From positions 1-48,405 of the forward strand of contig CAZSIB010000011.1 of NCBI GenBank assembly GCA_964607245.1: DNA of 48,405 nt. The letters are read 5' to 3'. The stretch comes from CAZLPZ01 sp964607245. GTDB lineage: Bacteria > Pseudomonadota > Alphaproteobacteria > Micavibrionales > Micavibrionaceae. Every line of letters starts with the position of its first letter. Positions within the stretch are counted from its first letter, which is position 1. A program made the translations under genes and the position numbers. This document shows, in pieces, positions 34,355 through 42,962 of this stretch. Under the pieces are notes generated by a model that worked only from the letters and a program-made list of their open reading frames with translations, had not been told where the DNA came from and did no database searches.

Positions 34355-35686
34355 TTATTGCCACGCGGTCAATGTGCCGTCATGCGCGAGCAAATACAGC
34401 ACACCGCGCGCAACCACAGGCGGGACCGCCGGGTCAACCCCTGTTTCGATTTCGCGTACGATCTGTCCGTTCGCAGGATCGATATCCATCGCGTGGCCAT
34501 GGCTGCCAAAAACTTTCAAGCGCCCACCCGCATAAATGGGTCCGGTCCAATGAAGCGGGCCTGTGCGTTCTTCCATATCCTCAAATCCCGGCAAATCGGT
34601 AATCCAGCGAATAGCGCCGGTATCCCGCGACAAGGCCATCACTTGATGGTCGCGGCTTAAAACAAAAACATAAGGACCGGCCACCCAGGGCGTTTCCGCC
34701 CCCGCGATATCCCGTTGCCAAACGCGTGTTCCGGTGCGCGCGTCAATCGCAACCAAACGTCCCGCATAGGAAATTGCAATCACCAATCCGTTATCGATGA
34801 CCGGTAGGGCGCGAATATCATTTAATCCAGTGGCCCCGCCCAAACGCACAACAGGTGCTAAATTATCGGCCCATGCGGTCGATCCATTTGCCGTACGAAA
34901 GGCAATGAGATCCCCGGATGAAAACGGTGCCACCACCAAATCATGTGTAATCGCCGGGGCTGCTGCACCCAATAACGCCGCCCCTTCCGCCACGCCGCGA
35001 TACGTCCAAATCTGAGTCCCGCTTGCCGCATCGAGTGCCATCAAGCGGTTATCCATGGTCACAATATAAACTCGACCATCCAGAACAGAGGGGGCCGCCC
35101 GCGCCGGCGCCGGAAGCGGGGCCCGCCACACCTCATGCCCCTGATCCGTGTGAATAGCCAAGATTTCGGCGTATCCGTTTGTCACGAACACAACATGATC
35201 AGCAACAGCCAACCCCCCGCCAATCGCGGTATCATCTTCATCCCGTGCGCCCGCAAAGACTTGCCACAATTTCTTGCCGCGATCAGCAGAAAATGCCGAT
35301 AAATTTCCATCTGTATCGAGGGTTAAAATCTTGCCGTCCGCAACGACAGGTTCGGCGGTCAAGGGATTTGTGCGCGTCGATCCCGCGCCAATATCCACCG
35401 ACCAAATTTTCGATCCCCCCTCGGGGGCATAGGATAAATGCTGCATCGCATGGCCAGGTTCTCCGCCAGTTTGAGGCCAATCCGAATTTGTCCACGGGGT
35501 CGGGGCCTGATACGGATCGGCGACAAGTGCGGGATCCGGCTCTAATTTTTTTTGAAGCTCGATGACCGATAAACGATCCCCTGGCAAGGGCGGCGCCTCA
35601 TCCTCGCCCATCCACGATGAACACCCCGTCAGGCAGGCGAGGATCGCCGCAGTTAGAATCCACGTTGTGGGTTTATGATTTTTCAT
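34355..35686 (-). CDS. bamB: Outer membrane assembly lipoprotein BamB (PQQ repeat)
   Basis: BamB is the beta-propeller lipoprotein of the BAM complex that inserts outer-membrane proteins. The 443-residue product has a lipoprotein signal with LTGC at about residue 20. PQQ-like blades follow: KILTLDTDGNLSAFSADRGK, RVYIVTMDNRLMALDAASG, LVIAISYAGRLVAIDARTG and YVFVLSRDHQVMALSRDTG. Each blade has the AxDxxTG-type strand ending. The start MKNHKPTTW at 35686 has GGGGG upstream; an ATG two codons earlier is equally possible. It sits between the yfgM-like gene and der, supporting the assignment. Confidence 0.92.
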   Translation of the reverse strand: MKNHKPTTWILTAAILACLTGCSSWMGEDEAPPLPGDRLSVIELQKKLEPDPALVADPYQAPTPWTNSDWPQTGGEPGHAMQHLSYAPEGGSKIWSVDIGAGSTRTNPLTAEPVVADGKILTLDTDGNLSAFSADRGKKLWQVFAGARDEDDTAIGGGLAVADHVVFVTNGYAEILAIHTDQGHEVWRAPLPAPARAAPSVLDGRVYIVTMDNRLMALDAASGTQIWTYRGVAEGAALLGAAAPAITHDLVVAPFSSGDLIAFRTANGSTAWADNLAPVVRLGGATGLNDIRALPVIDNGLVIAISYAGRLVAIDARTGTRVWQRDIAGAETPWVAGPYVFVLSRDHQVMALSRDTGAIRWITDLPGFEDMEERTGPLHWTGPIYAGGRLKVFGSHGHAMDIDPANGQIVREIETGVDPAVPPVVARGVLYLLAHDGTLTAWQ

Positions 35687-35700
35687 GTCCATCCCCCTGC

Positions 35701-36354
35701 TCATTTCTTTTTCTGCTGATCAAGGCGCAGTTGATAGGCCTGGGACAGGGCGCGCGCGCGTTCGCTTTGCGTAAAGGGAAGCGCTTGATTATTGAGCATC
35801 GGCGCCAAAAGTTCTTGCGCGGCCGTAAAATCCTGTGTGCGTTCCGCTGCAATCACCGCCGCCTCAAGCCGCGCGGCAAAAGCAAAAGGGGCACCGTCAT
35901 CGCGCATCAAGGGTTGAAGTGCCGCGCGCAAATCAGCGGGTTTTATCGCCGGATCATCCGCGACTACACGCACCCAAATTAATGTTGCAAGATCACGTAG
36001 ATCTTTATTTGCGCGGGCGTCATTCCGAGCTGCCAGAAGCAACGGAATCCCGAGGTCGCGTTTCCCCTCCGCCATCCATTTTTGTGCGGCCAAAATCCGT
36101 GCCAGCACGGCCGCGTTCCCGTCCTTCGCTTGGCCCAAATCAGTGAGCGCCGTCGGGTCATCAAGCACCGCCAACAATTTGCCTGTGTTCTTTTCCGCCG
36201 CCGCGCGGGTCCACGCCTGATACGCTTGAGAGACAGCAACCGCCAAAATCACGGCGATGATCCCAGCAATCAAGGTATTCCCATGACGGCGCCACAGAGT
36301 CATCAACCGCTCTTGCCGCATCAAATCATCAACTTCACGTAAAATATCGGACAT
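35701..36354 (-). CDS. YfgM-like tetratricopeptide membrane protein
   Basis: The 217-residue protein has a short cytoplasmic N-terminus, one membrane span (about 27-46, LIAGIIAVILAVAVSQAYQA) and a periplasmic helical domain of the TPR_21 type (KLLAVLDDPTALTDLGQAKD, AAQELLAPMLNNQ). E. coli YfgM is an ancillary SecYEG translocon subunit that hands secreted proteins to periplasmic chaperones. The order yfgM-like, bamB, der is shared with E. coli. It is the first gene of this operon; bamB starts 14 bases after its stop codon. Confidence 0.88.
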   Translation of the reverse strand: MSDILREVDDLMRQERLMTLWRRHGNTLIAGIIAVILAVAVSQAYQAWTRAAAEKNTGKLLAVLDDPTALTDLGQAKDGNAAVLARILAAQKWMAEGKRDLGIPLLLAARNDARANKDLRDLATLIWVRVVADDPAIKPADLRAALQPLMRDDGAPFAFAARLEAAVIAAERTQDFTAAQELLAPMLNNQALPFTQSERARALSQAYQLRLDQQKKK

Positions 36355-36447
36355 GCCTTGACCTCTTGAAAAAGGATTTCCCGGGCCTCTGTTTAGCAGA
36401 ATTTGGGGGTCAGGGGGAAGGGGCGCAAATGGGGAACACCAGGGCTC

Positions 36448-36861
36448 TTAACGCCGCCGATATTGAAACCGCCCGCCACGTTCTTGGGCAGACGATCGGC
36501 TAAACCCGCTACCATGCTTTGATGTTTGTATGGAAAATGTTGAATAATCATAGAACGGCCCGCGTCCCAAGAGCCAACAGACAATCAGCCAAATATAATA
36601 AAGAACGGGTGGAATCAACGCAAACGGCATGGCCTGCCACCCCAGAATCGGCCGGATCCGTGTTTCCCATTCTTGTTCACGTGTGCGGTATGTTGCACGA
36701 AACTCCATGAAACCGGGACGATCGTGTTCCAACCAGACCTCACCAATCGTTGAGATATGATATCCTGCACCCGGGTTTCCTTGATATTTCTCGTAATCTT
36801 TAAAGCCCAGATACACCCCCGGCAATAAAAGCAACAGACCAATGATCACCCACGCGCGCAT
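36448..36861 (-). CDS. Hypothetical two-span membrane protein
   Basis: The 137-residue product has two membrane spans, MRAWVIIGLLLLLPGVYLGF (about 1-20) and a second around FALIPPVLYYIWLIVCWLLG. Between them lies a 60-residue probably periplasmic loop with HISTIGEVWLEHDRPGF and REQEWETRIRP. The C-terminal 35 residues are basic and Ser/Arg-rich. I do not recognise a family. AAAGGATG lies upstream of the ATG at 36861, while an in-frame start at 36885 would lack the signal-anchor context. It is alone between the yfgM-like and qmcA genes. Confidence 0.65.
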   Translation of the reverse strand: MRAWVIIGLLLLLPGVYLGFKDYEKYQGNPGAGYHISTIGEVWLEHDRPGFMEFRATYRTREQEWETRIRPILGWQAMPFALIPPVLYYIWLIVCWLLGRGPFYDYSTFSIQTSKHGSGFSRSSAQERGGRFQYRRR

Positions 36862-36974
36862 GACAAAACATCCTTTCGATGTCAAAACATCCTAGCACAA
36901 AACCACACCGCGCCCAAGGTCTTGGTTATTATTCCTGACGACGCGCGCTGGAGCAAAATATCGTTTTTCTTGCC

Positions 36975-37895
36975 CTAGCGCGGGGCACCCGCGCCACCTG
37001 TCCGAATAATCGACGTTGCCGTTGCAATCAACCCCGCCATATCCCCCAGATTTGCTGGGACGATCAGAGTGTTATTGGTCTTCGCCAAATTTCCAAAGGC
37101 ATCAACAAAACGTTCGGCGACCTTGAGGTTCACGGATTCAAGCCCGCCCGGAAGTTGGGTCGAGGCCGCAACTTTCGCAATCGCATCGGCGGTCGCGTCC
37201 GCGACCAGTTTAATCGCCAGCGCGTCCCCTTCGGCCTTGTTAATCGCCGCTTGGCGGTCGCCCTCAGACTGCGCAATCGCGGCCTGACGTTCCCCGTCGG
37301 CAATATTGATTTGTTCCTGACGGCGCCCTTCGGAGGAAGCGATGAGGGCCCGTTTTTCCCGTTCAGCCGTAATTTGCGCCTGCATCGCACGCAAGATTTC
37401 CTGCGGCGGCGTTAAGTCTTTAATTTCATACCGGAGCACCTTAACCCCCCAATTCGGCGCCGCCTTGTCAATTTCAGCGACCACAGTGGTGTTAATCAAA
37501 TCGCGTTCTTCAAAGGTGCGGTCCAGTTCCAGTTTTCCGATGATGCTCCGCAATGTCGTTTGCGCGAGTTGCGTAATATTCACGACGTAATCTTCCGCGC
37601 CATAGGACGCCCGGTAGGGGTCTGTGACTTGAAAAAACAAAACGCCGTCAACCTTGAGTTGGGAATTATCCCGCGTCACGCAAACCTGGGCCGGAACATC
37701 GAGCGCCACTTCTTTCAAGGAATGTTTATAGGCAATTCTGTCCATAAACGGGATAATCAGGTTGATCCCCGGCGTGAGCGTTGAATGAAACTTGCCCAGG
37801 CGTTCAATCACATAGGCATGTTGCTGGGGCACTGTTTTAATCCCCTTGGCAATAATGACAAGAACAACAACAGCAAGTGCAAGTGCAATTTCCAT
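36975..37895 (-). CDS. qmcA: SPFH/stomatin-family protein (paraslipin, QmcA)
   Basis: The 306-residue protein is an inner-membrane SPFH protein. It has an N-terminal anchor (MEIALALAVVVLVIIAKGIK) and the conserved RLGKFHSTLTPGINLIIPFM. The SPFH domain contains YRASYGAEDYVVNITQLAQT and LRSIIGKLELDRTFEERDLI. A repeated Ala/Glu/Gln coiled coil (ADGERQAAIAQSEGDRQAAI) follows. It is thought to order membrane domains, partnered by NfeD. nfeD lies immediately upstream with 22 bases between, the common pairing. AAAGGA lies eight bases before the ATG at 37895. Confidence 0.93.
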   Translation of the reverse strand: MEIALALAVVVLVIIAKGIKTVPQQHAYVIERLGKFHSTLTPGINLIIPFMDRIAYKHSLKEVALDVPAQVCVTRDNSQLKVDGVLFFQVTDPYRASYGAEDYVVNITQLAQTTLRSIIGKLELDRTFEERDLINTTVVAEIDKAAPNWGVKVLRYEIKDLTPPQEILRAMQAQITAEREKRALIASSEGRRQEQINIADGERQAAIAQSEGDRQAAINKAEGDALAIKLVADATADAIAKVAASTQLPGGLESVNLKVAERFVDAFGNLAKTNNTLIVPANLGDMAGLIATATSIIRTGGAGAPR

Positions 37896-37917
37896 GGTGA
37901 GCATCCTTTCTTAAAAA

Positions 37918-38361
37918 TCAGGCAGCGGGGGGTGTATCGTACAATGTCAAAACAAGCACAGATCCATCAATTTGCGCAATCTGGTAATCGCGGGTCGAGT
38001 CAACAACCCCGCCGTCCACACGCGCTGTCCAATCTGCGCCACGATAATTCACGCACACACGGCCCCCGGGATCAACCGATGCAATACGCACAACGGCGCC
38101 AATATCGGGATGCACATCAGGATTTTTGGCCGCAGGCGCGCGTGCACCAACACGCGCCCGGTAATTTTGAAGTGCCGCAAAACCAGCGGCAGCGGCCAGT
38201 GTGGCCCCCAATACTTGAAACGTCATGGACAGGCCCAAGACGGCCGCCAAGGCTCCGACAACGGCACCCAGGGCCAGAACCAGTAAATAAAACGTTCCGG
38301 TCATCATCTCAGCAATCGCCAAGATCGCCGCCAAAACAATCCAAAATGTCCAAGGTGTCAT
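37918..38361 (-). CDS. nfeD: NfeD-family membrane protein
   Basis: The 147-residue short NfeD protein has three or four membrane spans in its first 80 residues (TPWTFWIVLAAILAIAEMMT, LLVLALGAVVGALAAVLGL). The C-terminal OB-fold domain carries GAVVRIASVDPGGRVCVNYR and DGSVLVLTLY. It pairs with the downstream SPFH gene in an operon, as the family usually does; the OB domain is thought to bind the SPFH partner. The start MTPWTFW at 38361 has GAGGGG upstream; a longer in-frame start at 38439 would reach into the terminator region. Confidence 0.92.
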   Translation of the reverse strand: MTPWTFWIVLAAILAIAEMMTGTFYLLVLALGAVVGALAAVLGLSMTFQVLGATLAAAAGFAALQNYRARVGARAPAAKNPDVHPDIGAVVRIASVDPGGRVCVNYRGADWTARVDGGVVDSTRDYQIAQIDGSVLVLTLYDTPPAA

Positions 38362-38424
38362 TTTATATACGCCCCTCTCTCCTTTATCATCCCGGCCAGC
38401 AACCCTATCACAAACCCAGGCAAT

Positions 38425-38452
38425 AAAAAACCCCGCCAATACGCGGGGTTTT
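38425..38452 (-). terminator. Intrinsic terminator after rplO
   Basis: CCCCGC-CAATAC-GCGGGG (38431-38448), a perfect six-pair GC stem, is flanked by six A on the left and TTTT on the right. Read on the minus strand it gives a hairpin followed by six U, about 25 bases after the rplO stop, so the r-protein operon ends here. It also isolates nfeD-qmcA transcription. Confidence 0.93.
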
Positions 38453-38473
38453 CATGTACTTATCTTGGTTTTT

Positions 38474-38977
38474 TTACGCCGGGATCGCCTTTTTACGGAC
38501 GACGGGCTTCACCTCACGGACAAACACAGTGACCGATCCGCCCGCCTTTTCAACAGCGTCTTTCGCTGTTTTTGTGCATCCGGCGACCGTAATATTGACC
38601 TTGGCCTTCAGTTCACCGTTCCCCAGCAAACGCAATCCATCATAGGCGCGGCGGACCACACCGGCCTTAACCAGCATATCCACATCAATCGCGGCCTTGG
38701 CATCAATTTTCTTAGCATCAATCGCGGCCTGTAACTGGCCCAAATTGATTTCGGCATAGGATTTCGCATGAATATTGGTAAAGCCGCGCTTGGGCAAGCG
38801 ACGATAGAGGGGCATTTGACCGCCTTCAAAACCGCCAATCGCCACACCCGTACGGGATTTTTGACCCTTAGTCCCTTTCCCGGCTTGTTTACCCTTGCCG
38901 GACCCCATCCCGCGACCCACGCGAATACGGCTAAAGGTCGAGCCTTCCTTGGGTTTCAGTTGATTTAATTTGGTCAT
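38474..38977 (-). CDS. rplO: 50S ribosomal protein L15
   Basis: The 167-residue protein starts MTKLNQLKPKEGSTFSRIRV and has the L15 signature GRGMGSGKGKQAGKGTKGQK and GGFEGGQMPLYRRLPKRGF. L15 is a late 50S assembly protein. The start at 38977 is taken from homology; in-frame codons upstream to 39163 overlap rpmD and are not coding. It is the last gene of the run: a terminator follows, with no secY. Confidence 0.97.
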   Translation of the reverse strand: MTKLNQLKPKEGSTFSRIRVGRGMGSGKGKQAGKGTKGQKSRTGVAIGGFEGGQMPLYRRLPKRGFTNIHAKSYAEINLGQLQAAIDAKKIDAKAAIDVDMLVKAGVVRRAYDGLRLLGNGELKAKVNITVAGCTKTAKDAVEKAGGSVTVFVREVKPVVRKKAIPA

Positions 38978-39030
38978 GATATCTACCGTTTCAATTAAAA
39001 AGTTTGAACAACGCGCCTCATCTATTGGCC

Positions 39031-39357
39031 TTAAGCCGCATCTTGTACCGTCACCAGGTGATGAACACGCGCAATCATGCCGCGCACCGCGGGCGTATCT
39101 TCCAGTGTCTTCACACGGTTCATTTTCCCAAGGCCTAGACCTTTCAAGGTTTGCATGACCCAAGCTTCGCCCTTGGCAGACGACCCAGTTTGCTTGACCG
39201 TCACGGTTGCGCCGGATTTTGCCGCTGCCCTTTTGGGTGCAGCCTTAGTCTCAGACTCCGAAGGAGACGCCTTGGGCACCGCTTGTTTCTTTGGCGCTGC
39301 TTTGGGAGCAGAGGCCGCGGTCGTTGCTTTTTTGGCCGGTTTTTTCTCGTCGGTCAT
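39031..39357 (-). CDS. rpmD: 50S ribosomal protein L30 with long basic N-terminal extension
   Basis: The C-terminal 57 residues are ordinary L30: VTVKQTGSSAKGEAWVMQTL, then LKGLGLGKMNRVKTLEDTPA and VRGMIARVHHLVTV. Typical bacterial L30 is about 60 residues. This product is 108, with about 50 extra N-terminal residues rich in Ala, Lys, Pro and Ser (KKPAKKATTAASAPKAAPKK). Start codons at 39363 and 39357 both follow AAAGGA; the second has better spacing. The extension lies in a continuous open frame with a good ribosome binding site, so it is probably translated. Confidence 0.9.
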   Translation of the reverse strand: MTDEKKPAKKATTAASAPKAAPKKQAVPKASPSESETKAAPKRAAAKSGATVTVKQTGSSAKGEAWVMQTLKGLGLGKMNRVKTLEDTPAVRGMIARVHHLVTVQDAA

Positions 39358-39379
39358 GTTCATGTATCCTTTTATCTTG

Positions 39380-39946
39380 TTATTCTGCGGCTGCTTCGTC
39401 TTCTGCTGCGGCCGCTTCTGTTCCTTCACGACGCGCAACAATATCGGTCACCTTGCGGTTACGACGCGCCGCGATTTGACGCGGCGATTGCATTTTCTGA
39501 AGCGCATCAAAGGTCGCGCGCACCATGTTATGCGGGTTGCTGGTCCCTTTGGATTTCGCCACAACGTCCTGGATTCCCAAGACTTCGAAAATCGCGCGCA
39601 TCGGACCGCCGGCAATAATCCCGGTCCCCTGTGCGGCCGAGCGCAAAATAACATGGCCCGCGCCGTAACGTCCAGTCACATCGTGATGGAGTGTACGACC
39701 TTCGCGCATCGGCACACGAATCATGCGGCGTTTGGCTTGTTCTGTTGCTTTACGGATCGCATCCGGCACTTCACGCGCCTTGCCATGACCCGTCCCAATC
39801 CGACCGCGACCATCGCCAATGACCACGAGCGCCGCAAACGCAAAGCGTTTCCCGCCCTTGACCACCTTGGCCACACGATTGATGTGGACCAATTTTTCCT
39901 GAAATTCCGGCTCTTCGCGAGCTTGATTTTTTTCTGGACGTGCCAT
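39380..39946 (-). CDS. rpsE: 30S ribosomal protein S5
   Basis: The 188-residue S5 shows the double-stranded RNA-binding fold with KVVKGGKRFAFAALVVIGDG and the C-terminal domain with GGPMRAIFEVLGIQDVVAKS. S5 lies at the mRNA entry channel and affects decoding accuracy. The last 15 residues are an acidic Ala/Glu tail (EAAAAEDEAAAE) after the RREGTE segment. It is 22 bases from rpmD. Confidence 0.97.
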   Translation of the reverse strand: MARPEKNQAREEPEFQEKLVHINRVAKVVKGGKRFAFAALVVIGDGRGRIGTGHGKAREVPDAIRKATEQAKRRMIRVPMREGRTLHHDVTGRYGAGHVILRSAAQGTGIIAGGPMRAIFEVLGIQDVVAKSKGTSNPHNMVRATFDALQKMQSPRQIAARRNRKVTDIVARREGTEAAAAEDEAAAE

Positions 39947-39964
39947 GCCTTTGTCTTTCTCCTT

Positions 39965-40327
39965 TTAGAATTTCATGCCAGCGGCGCGGGCAGCTTCCGC
40001 AAGCGCCTTGACCCGACCGTGATACAAATACCCACCGCGATCAAATTGAACATCGCCAATTTTCGCGGCCTTGGCGCGAGAGGCCAACAATTCGCCGACT
40101 TTTTTGGCCGCATCAATCGTGCCGCCATTCTTGACTTTTAATTCTTTATCCAAAGTCGAGGCGCAGCAAAGCGTATTCCCCACGCGATCATCAATGATTT
40201 GGGCGTAGATTTGCTTGTTCGAGCGCGAGACGGACAGACGGGGCAGTCCAACCGCATTAACTTTCTTGAGTTTATAACGGGTGCGACGCGCACGACGTTC
40301 AAAGGGTGTTTCAGCTTGTTTTGCCAT
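39965..40327 (-). CDS. rplR: 50S ribosomal protein L18
   Basis: The 120-residue protein binds 5S rRNA. It has RRARRTRYKLKKVNAVGLPR, LSVSRSNKQIYAQIIDD and the C-terminal FDRGGYLYHGRVKALAEAAR. Length and order (after rplF, before rpsE) are standard. Confidence 0.97.
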   Translation of the reverse strand: MAKQAETPFERRARRTRYKLKKVNAVGLPRLSVSRSNKQIYAQIIDDRVGNTLCCASTLDKELKVKNGGTIDAAKKVGELLASRAKAAKIGDVQFDRGGYLYHGRVKALAEAARAAGMKF

Positions 40328-40341
40328 GATGTGACGTTCCT

Positions 40342-40875
40342 TTATTTCTTCTTGCCTTCCTTGCGGCGGATATACTGACCTTCATACCGGATTCCCTTGC
40401 CCTTATAGGGTTCGGGACGACGCAGATTATAAATCTCGGCGCTGACTTGACCGACTTGTTCCTTATCGATGCCCGACACGGTCAATTGTGTTTGTTTTTC
40501 AACTGCAACCTTAATGCCTTCAGGAACCGGAAAACGCACTTCATGGCTGAACCCAAGTTGCAGAACCAGATCTTGACCTTGCAGTTGCGCACGGAAACCG
40601 ACGCCTTGGATCTCAAGCTTTTTCGTGTATCCTTCGGACACACCTTTGACCATATTGCTAACCAAAGTACGGCTCGTGGCCCAAACCGATTTTGCTGTTG
40701 CCGATTCGGACAGCGGCGCAAGCGTCACCTTTCCATCGGCCACCTTGGCCCCTACTTCCGGGTGCAGCTTCATCGAGAGTTCACCAAGCTTGCCTTTGGC
40801 CTTGACGGTTTGGCCACTGACCTCAACCGTAACGCCTGCAGGGACAGCAACCGGATTTTTTCCAATACGCGACAT
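40342..40875 (-). CDS. rplF: 50S ribosomal protein L6
   Basis: The 177-residue L6 starts MSRIGKNPVAVPAGVTVEVS and has the C-terminal family signature PEPYKGKGIRYEGQYIRRKE. It sits near the sarcin-ricin loop. The ATG at 40875 is chosen from homology over an in-frame start two codons upstream. Confidence 0.97.
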   Translation of the reverse strand: MSRIGKNPVAVPAGVTVEVSGQTVKAKGKLGELSMKLHPEVGAKVADGKVTLAPLSESATAKSVWATSRTLVSNMVKGVSEGYTKKLEIQGVGFRAQLQGQDLVLQLGFSHEVRFPVPEGIKVAVEKQTQLTVSGIDKEQVGQVSAEIYNLRRPEPYKGKGIRYEGQYIRRKEGKKK

Positions 40876-40894
40876 GATCACATCATCCTATTCA

Positions 40895-41281
40895 TTAGAA
40901 CACGCGGCAGAGAACTTCTCCGCCCACATTCGCTTCGCGCGCCTGATGATCAGCCATAACTCCTTTTGGAGTCGAGACGATCGACACGCCAAGCCCGTTA
41001 TAAAACTTAGGGATCGCCTGGGATCCGCGATACACGCGGCGACCCGGTTTCGAGACGCGCGCCAGTTCCCGGATCACCGGACGGCCCTGATCCATATATT
41101 TCAACCCGATTTTCAGCATGTTGTTCTCGATGCTGTAATCGACAATAAACCCTTCGTCCTTCAAGACCTTGGCCACGTTAACACGCAGCTTTGAGGTCTG
41201 GCAGAGCACGAATTTCTTACGCGCTTTCTGGCCGTTCCGGATACGGGTGAGCATATCGCCCAAGGGATCGCTGAGACTCAT
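40895..41281 (-). CDS. rpsH: 30S ribosomal protein S8
   Basis: The 128-residue S8 has the N-terminal MSLSDPLGDMLTRIRNGQKA and the C-terminal signature GLGVSIVSTPKGVMADHQAR. It binds the central domain of 16S rRNA and in E. coli represses the spc operon translationally by binding near rplE; whether that holds here is not visible. Confidence 0.97.
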   Translation of the reverse strand: MSLSDPLGDMLTRIRNGQKARKKFVLCQTSKLRVNVAKVLKDEGFIVDYSIENNMLKIGLKYMDQGRPVIRELARVSKPGRRVYRGSQAIPKFYNGLGVSIVSTPKGVMADHQAREANVGGEVLCRVF

Positions 41282-41306
41282 GTTCTTATCTTCTCCTATC
41301 CTTAAC

Positions 41307-41612
41307 TTACCAGCTGGACTTCACAACGCCCGGCAATTCACCCTTTTGGGCGAGATCGCGCAGCATGTTGCGGCACAGTTTAAATTGACGATGATGTCCA
41401 CGCGGACGACCAGTCAACGCACAACGATTGCGTTGACGAATTTTCGCACCATTGCGGGGCATCTCCGCAAGCTTGAGTGTTGCCGCGAACCGATCTTCGG
41501 GCGCTGCCTCTTTATCCTGAGTCAGGGCTTTTAATTTGGCGCGTTTATCCGCATCGCGCTTGGAAAGGCGGACACGATTTAAATTGCGATTAATGGAACT
41601 TGCTTTGGCCAT
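41307..41612 (-). CDS. rpsN: 30S ribosomal protein S14
   Basis: The 101-residue S14 has RNRCALTGRPRGHHRQFKLC and RNMLRDLAQKGELPGVVKSS. It lacks the CxxC-x-CxxC zinc pattern, so it is the zinc-free (C-) long form. Order after rplE is standard. Confidence 0.97.
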   Translation of the reverse strand: MAKASSINRNLNRVRLSKRDADKRAKLKALTQDKEAAPEDRFAATLKLAEMPRNGAKIRQRNRCALTGRPRGHHRQFKLCRNMLRDLAQKGELPGVVKSSW

Positions 41613-41636
41613 GTTGTTTTCATCCTGACTTTAAAA

Positions 41637-42203
41637 TTACTTGTCCTTAAACGGGAAGCCGAAGCCCTTGAGCAAATCCCGTGCCTCATCATCTGTTTTT
41701 GCCGTCGTGCAGACCACAATATCCAACCCGCGCGGTGCTTCAACCTTGTCATAGCTGATTTCCGGGAAGACCAGATGCTCTTTGATCCCCATGGCATAGT
41801 TGCCGCGACCATCAAAGCTGTTACCCGAAATCCCACGAAAATCGCGCACGCGGGGCAGCGCAATATTGATCAAACGATCCATAAATTCGTACATCCGCTT
41901 GCCGCGTAACGTGACTTTCGCCCCAATCGCCATGCCTTCACGGATTTTAAACGACGCATTGGCTTTCCGCGCATGGGTAATGAGCGCCTTTTGCCCAGCA
42001 ATCATGGTCAAATCGGTTGACGCGTCTTCAATCTGTTTACGATTCGTGGTCGCTTCGCCCACGCCCATATTCAGGACGATTTTCGTCACGCGCGGCATTT
42101 CCATGACGTTCGTATATTTGTATTTGGACTGCATGTCCTTGACGATCTTTTCCTTGTATTGCGTTTCAAAGAACGTCGCGTTTTGTGCCGTTGTTTTTGC
42201 CAT
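41637..42203 (-). CDS. rplE: 50S ribosomal protein L5
   Basis: The 188-residue L5 binds 5S rRNA and contacts the P-site tRNA. It contains NVMEMPRVTKIVLNMGVGEA and the DFRGISGNSFDGRGNYAMGI loop. The start MAKTTAQNATFF at 42203 is preferred over an upstream in-frame start at 42221 that would overlap rplX. Confidence 0.97.
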   Translation of the reverse strand: MAKTTAQNATFFETQYKEKIVKDMQSKYKYTNVMEMPRVTKIVLNMGVGEATTNRKQIEDASTDLTMIAGQKALITHARKANASFKIREGMAIGAKVTLRGKRMYEFMDRLINIALPRVRDFRGISGNSFDGRGNYAMGIKEHLVFPEISYDKVEAPRGLDIVVCTTAKTDDEARDLLKGFGFPFKDK

Positions 42204-42217
42204 GATCTCTATTCTCC

Positions 42218-42532
42218 TCACGCGATCTCGGCGCCGCTTTTGCGCGCGACCCGTGTCTTGGTGCCGTCTTTAGAAACTTTGTATCCCGCTTTTGTTGCCT
42301 TGTCCGATTTTGGATCGATCAGGGCCACGTTCGAGACATGGATCGGCATTTCTTTGCTGACAATCCCGCCCGCATTCGTTTGCGTCGGTTTGGTATGACG
42401 CTTGACGGTGTTCACGCCCTGCACCAAAACCTTGGCGTCACTGGGCATCACCCGCAGGATCTCCCCGCGCGCGCCTTTGTTTTTACCGGCCAGGATGACG
42501 ACTTGATCGCCCTTCTTGACTTTCAGTTTCAT
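42218..42532 (-). CDS. rplX: 50S ribosomal protein L24
   Basis: The 104-residue L24 is an assembly initiator of the 50S subunit. It begins MKLKVKKGDQVVILAGKNKG, a KOW motif. AGGAG precedes the chosen ATG at 42532. An alternative ATG at 42556 overlaps the rplN stop by one base (TGATG) and would add eight residues; both are plausible. Confidence 0.95.
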   Translation of the reverse strand: MKLKVKKGDQVVILAGKNKGARGEILRVMPSDAKVLVQGVNTVKRHTKPTQTNAGGIVSKEMPIHVSNVALIDPKSDKATKAGYKVSKDGTKTRVARKSGAEIA

Positions 42533-42555
42533 TTTTTTCTCCTGCGTTTGCGACA

Positions 42556-42924
42556 TCACAACACCTCGGATGCCAGCGAGATAATCTTCATAAACCCAAG
42601 ACCGCGGAGTTCACGGGTCACGGGGCCAAAAATACGGGTGCCGATCGGCTCTTTTTGCTTGTTCAACAAAACAACGGCATTCGTATCAAAGCGAATTTGT
42701 TCGCCCGTTGTGCGCTTGAGCCCCGTGCAAGTCCGGACGATCACCGCGTCATAGACTTCGCCCTTTTTCACGCGACCGCGCGGTGCAGCCTCTTTGATCG
42801 AGACCTTGATCACGTCCCCAATCCCCGCAAAGCGACGTTTGGATCCGCCCAACACTTTGATACATTTGACGCTTTTTGCACCGGTATTATCGGCGACGTC
42901 TAATCTGCTTTCCATCTGGATCAT
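42556..42924 (-). CDS. rplN: 50S ribosomal protein L14
   Basis: The 122-residue L14 begins MIQMESRLDVADNTGAKSVK and has VYDAVIVRTCTGLKRTTGEQ and GPVTRELRGLGFMKIISLAS. Length is standard. L14 forms an intersubunit bridge and binds the silencing factor RsfS. Confidence 0.98.
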   Translation of the reverse strand: MIQMESRLDVADNTGAKSVKCIKVLGGSKRRFAGIGDVIKVSIKEAAPRGRVKKGEVYDAVIVRTCTGLKRTTGEQIRFDTNAVVLLNKQKEPIGTRIFGPVTRELRGLGFMKIISLASEVL

Positions 42925-42962
42925 GATGATCTGCCTTTATTTCTATCAATTGCTTTGTTTCG

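Noticed and set aside
39077..40141. 354-residue plus-strand ORF opposite rpmD, rpsE and rplR
   Set aside because: It is a shadow of well-conserved ribosomal protein genes on the other strand.
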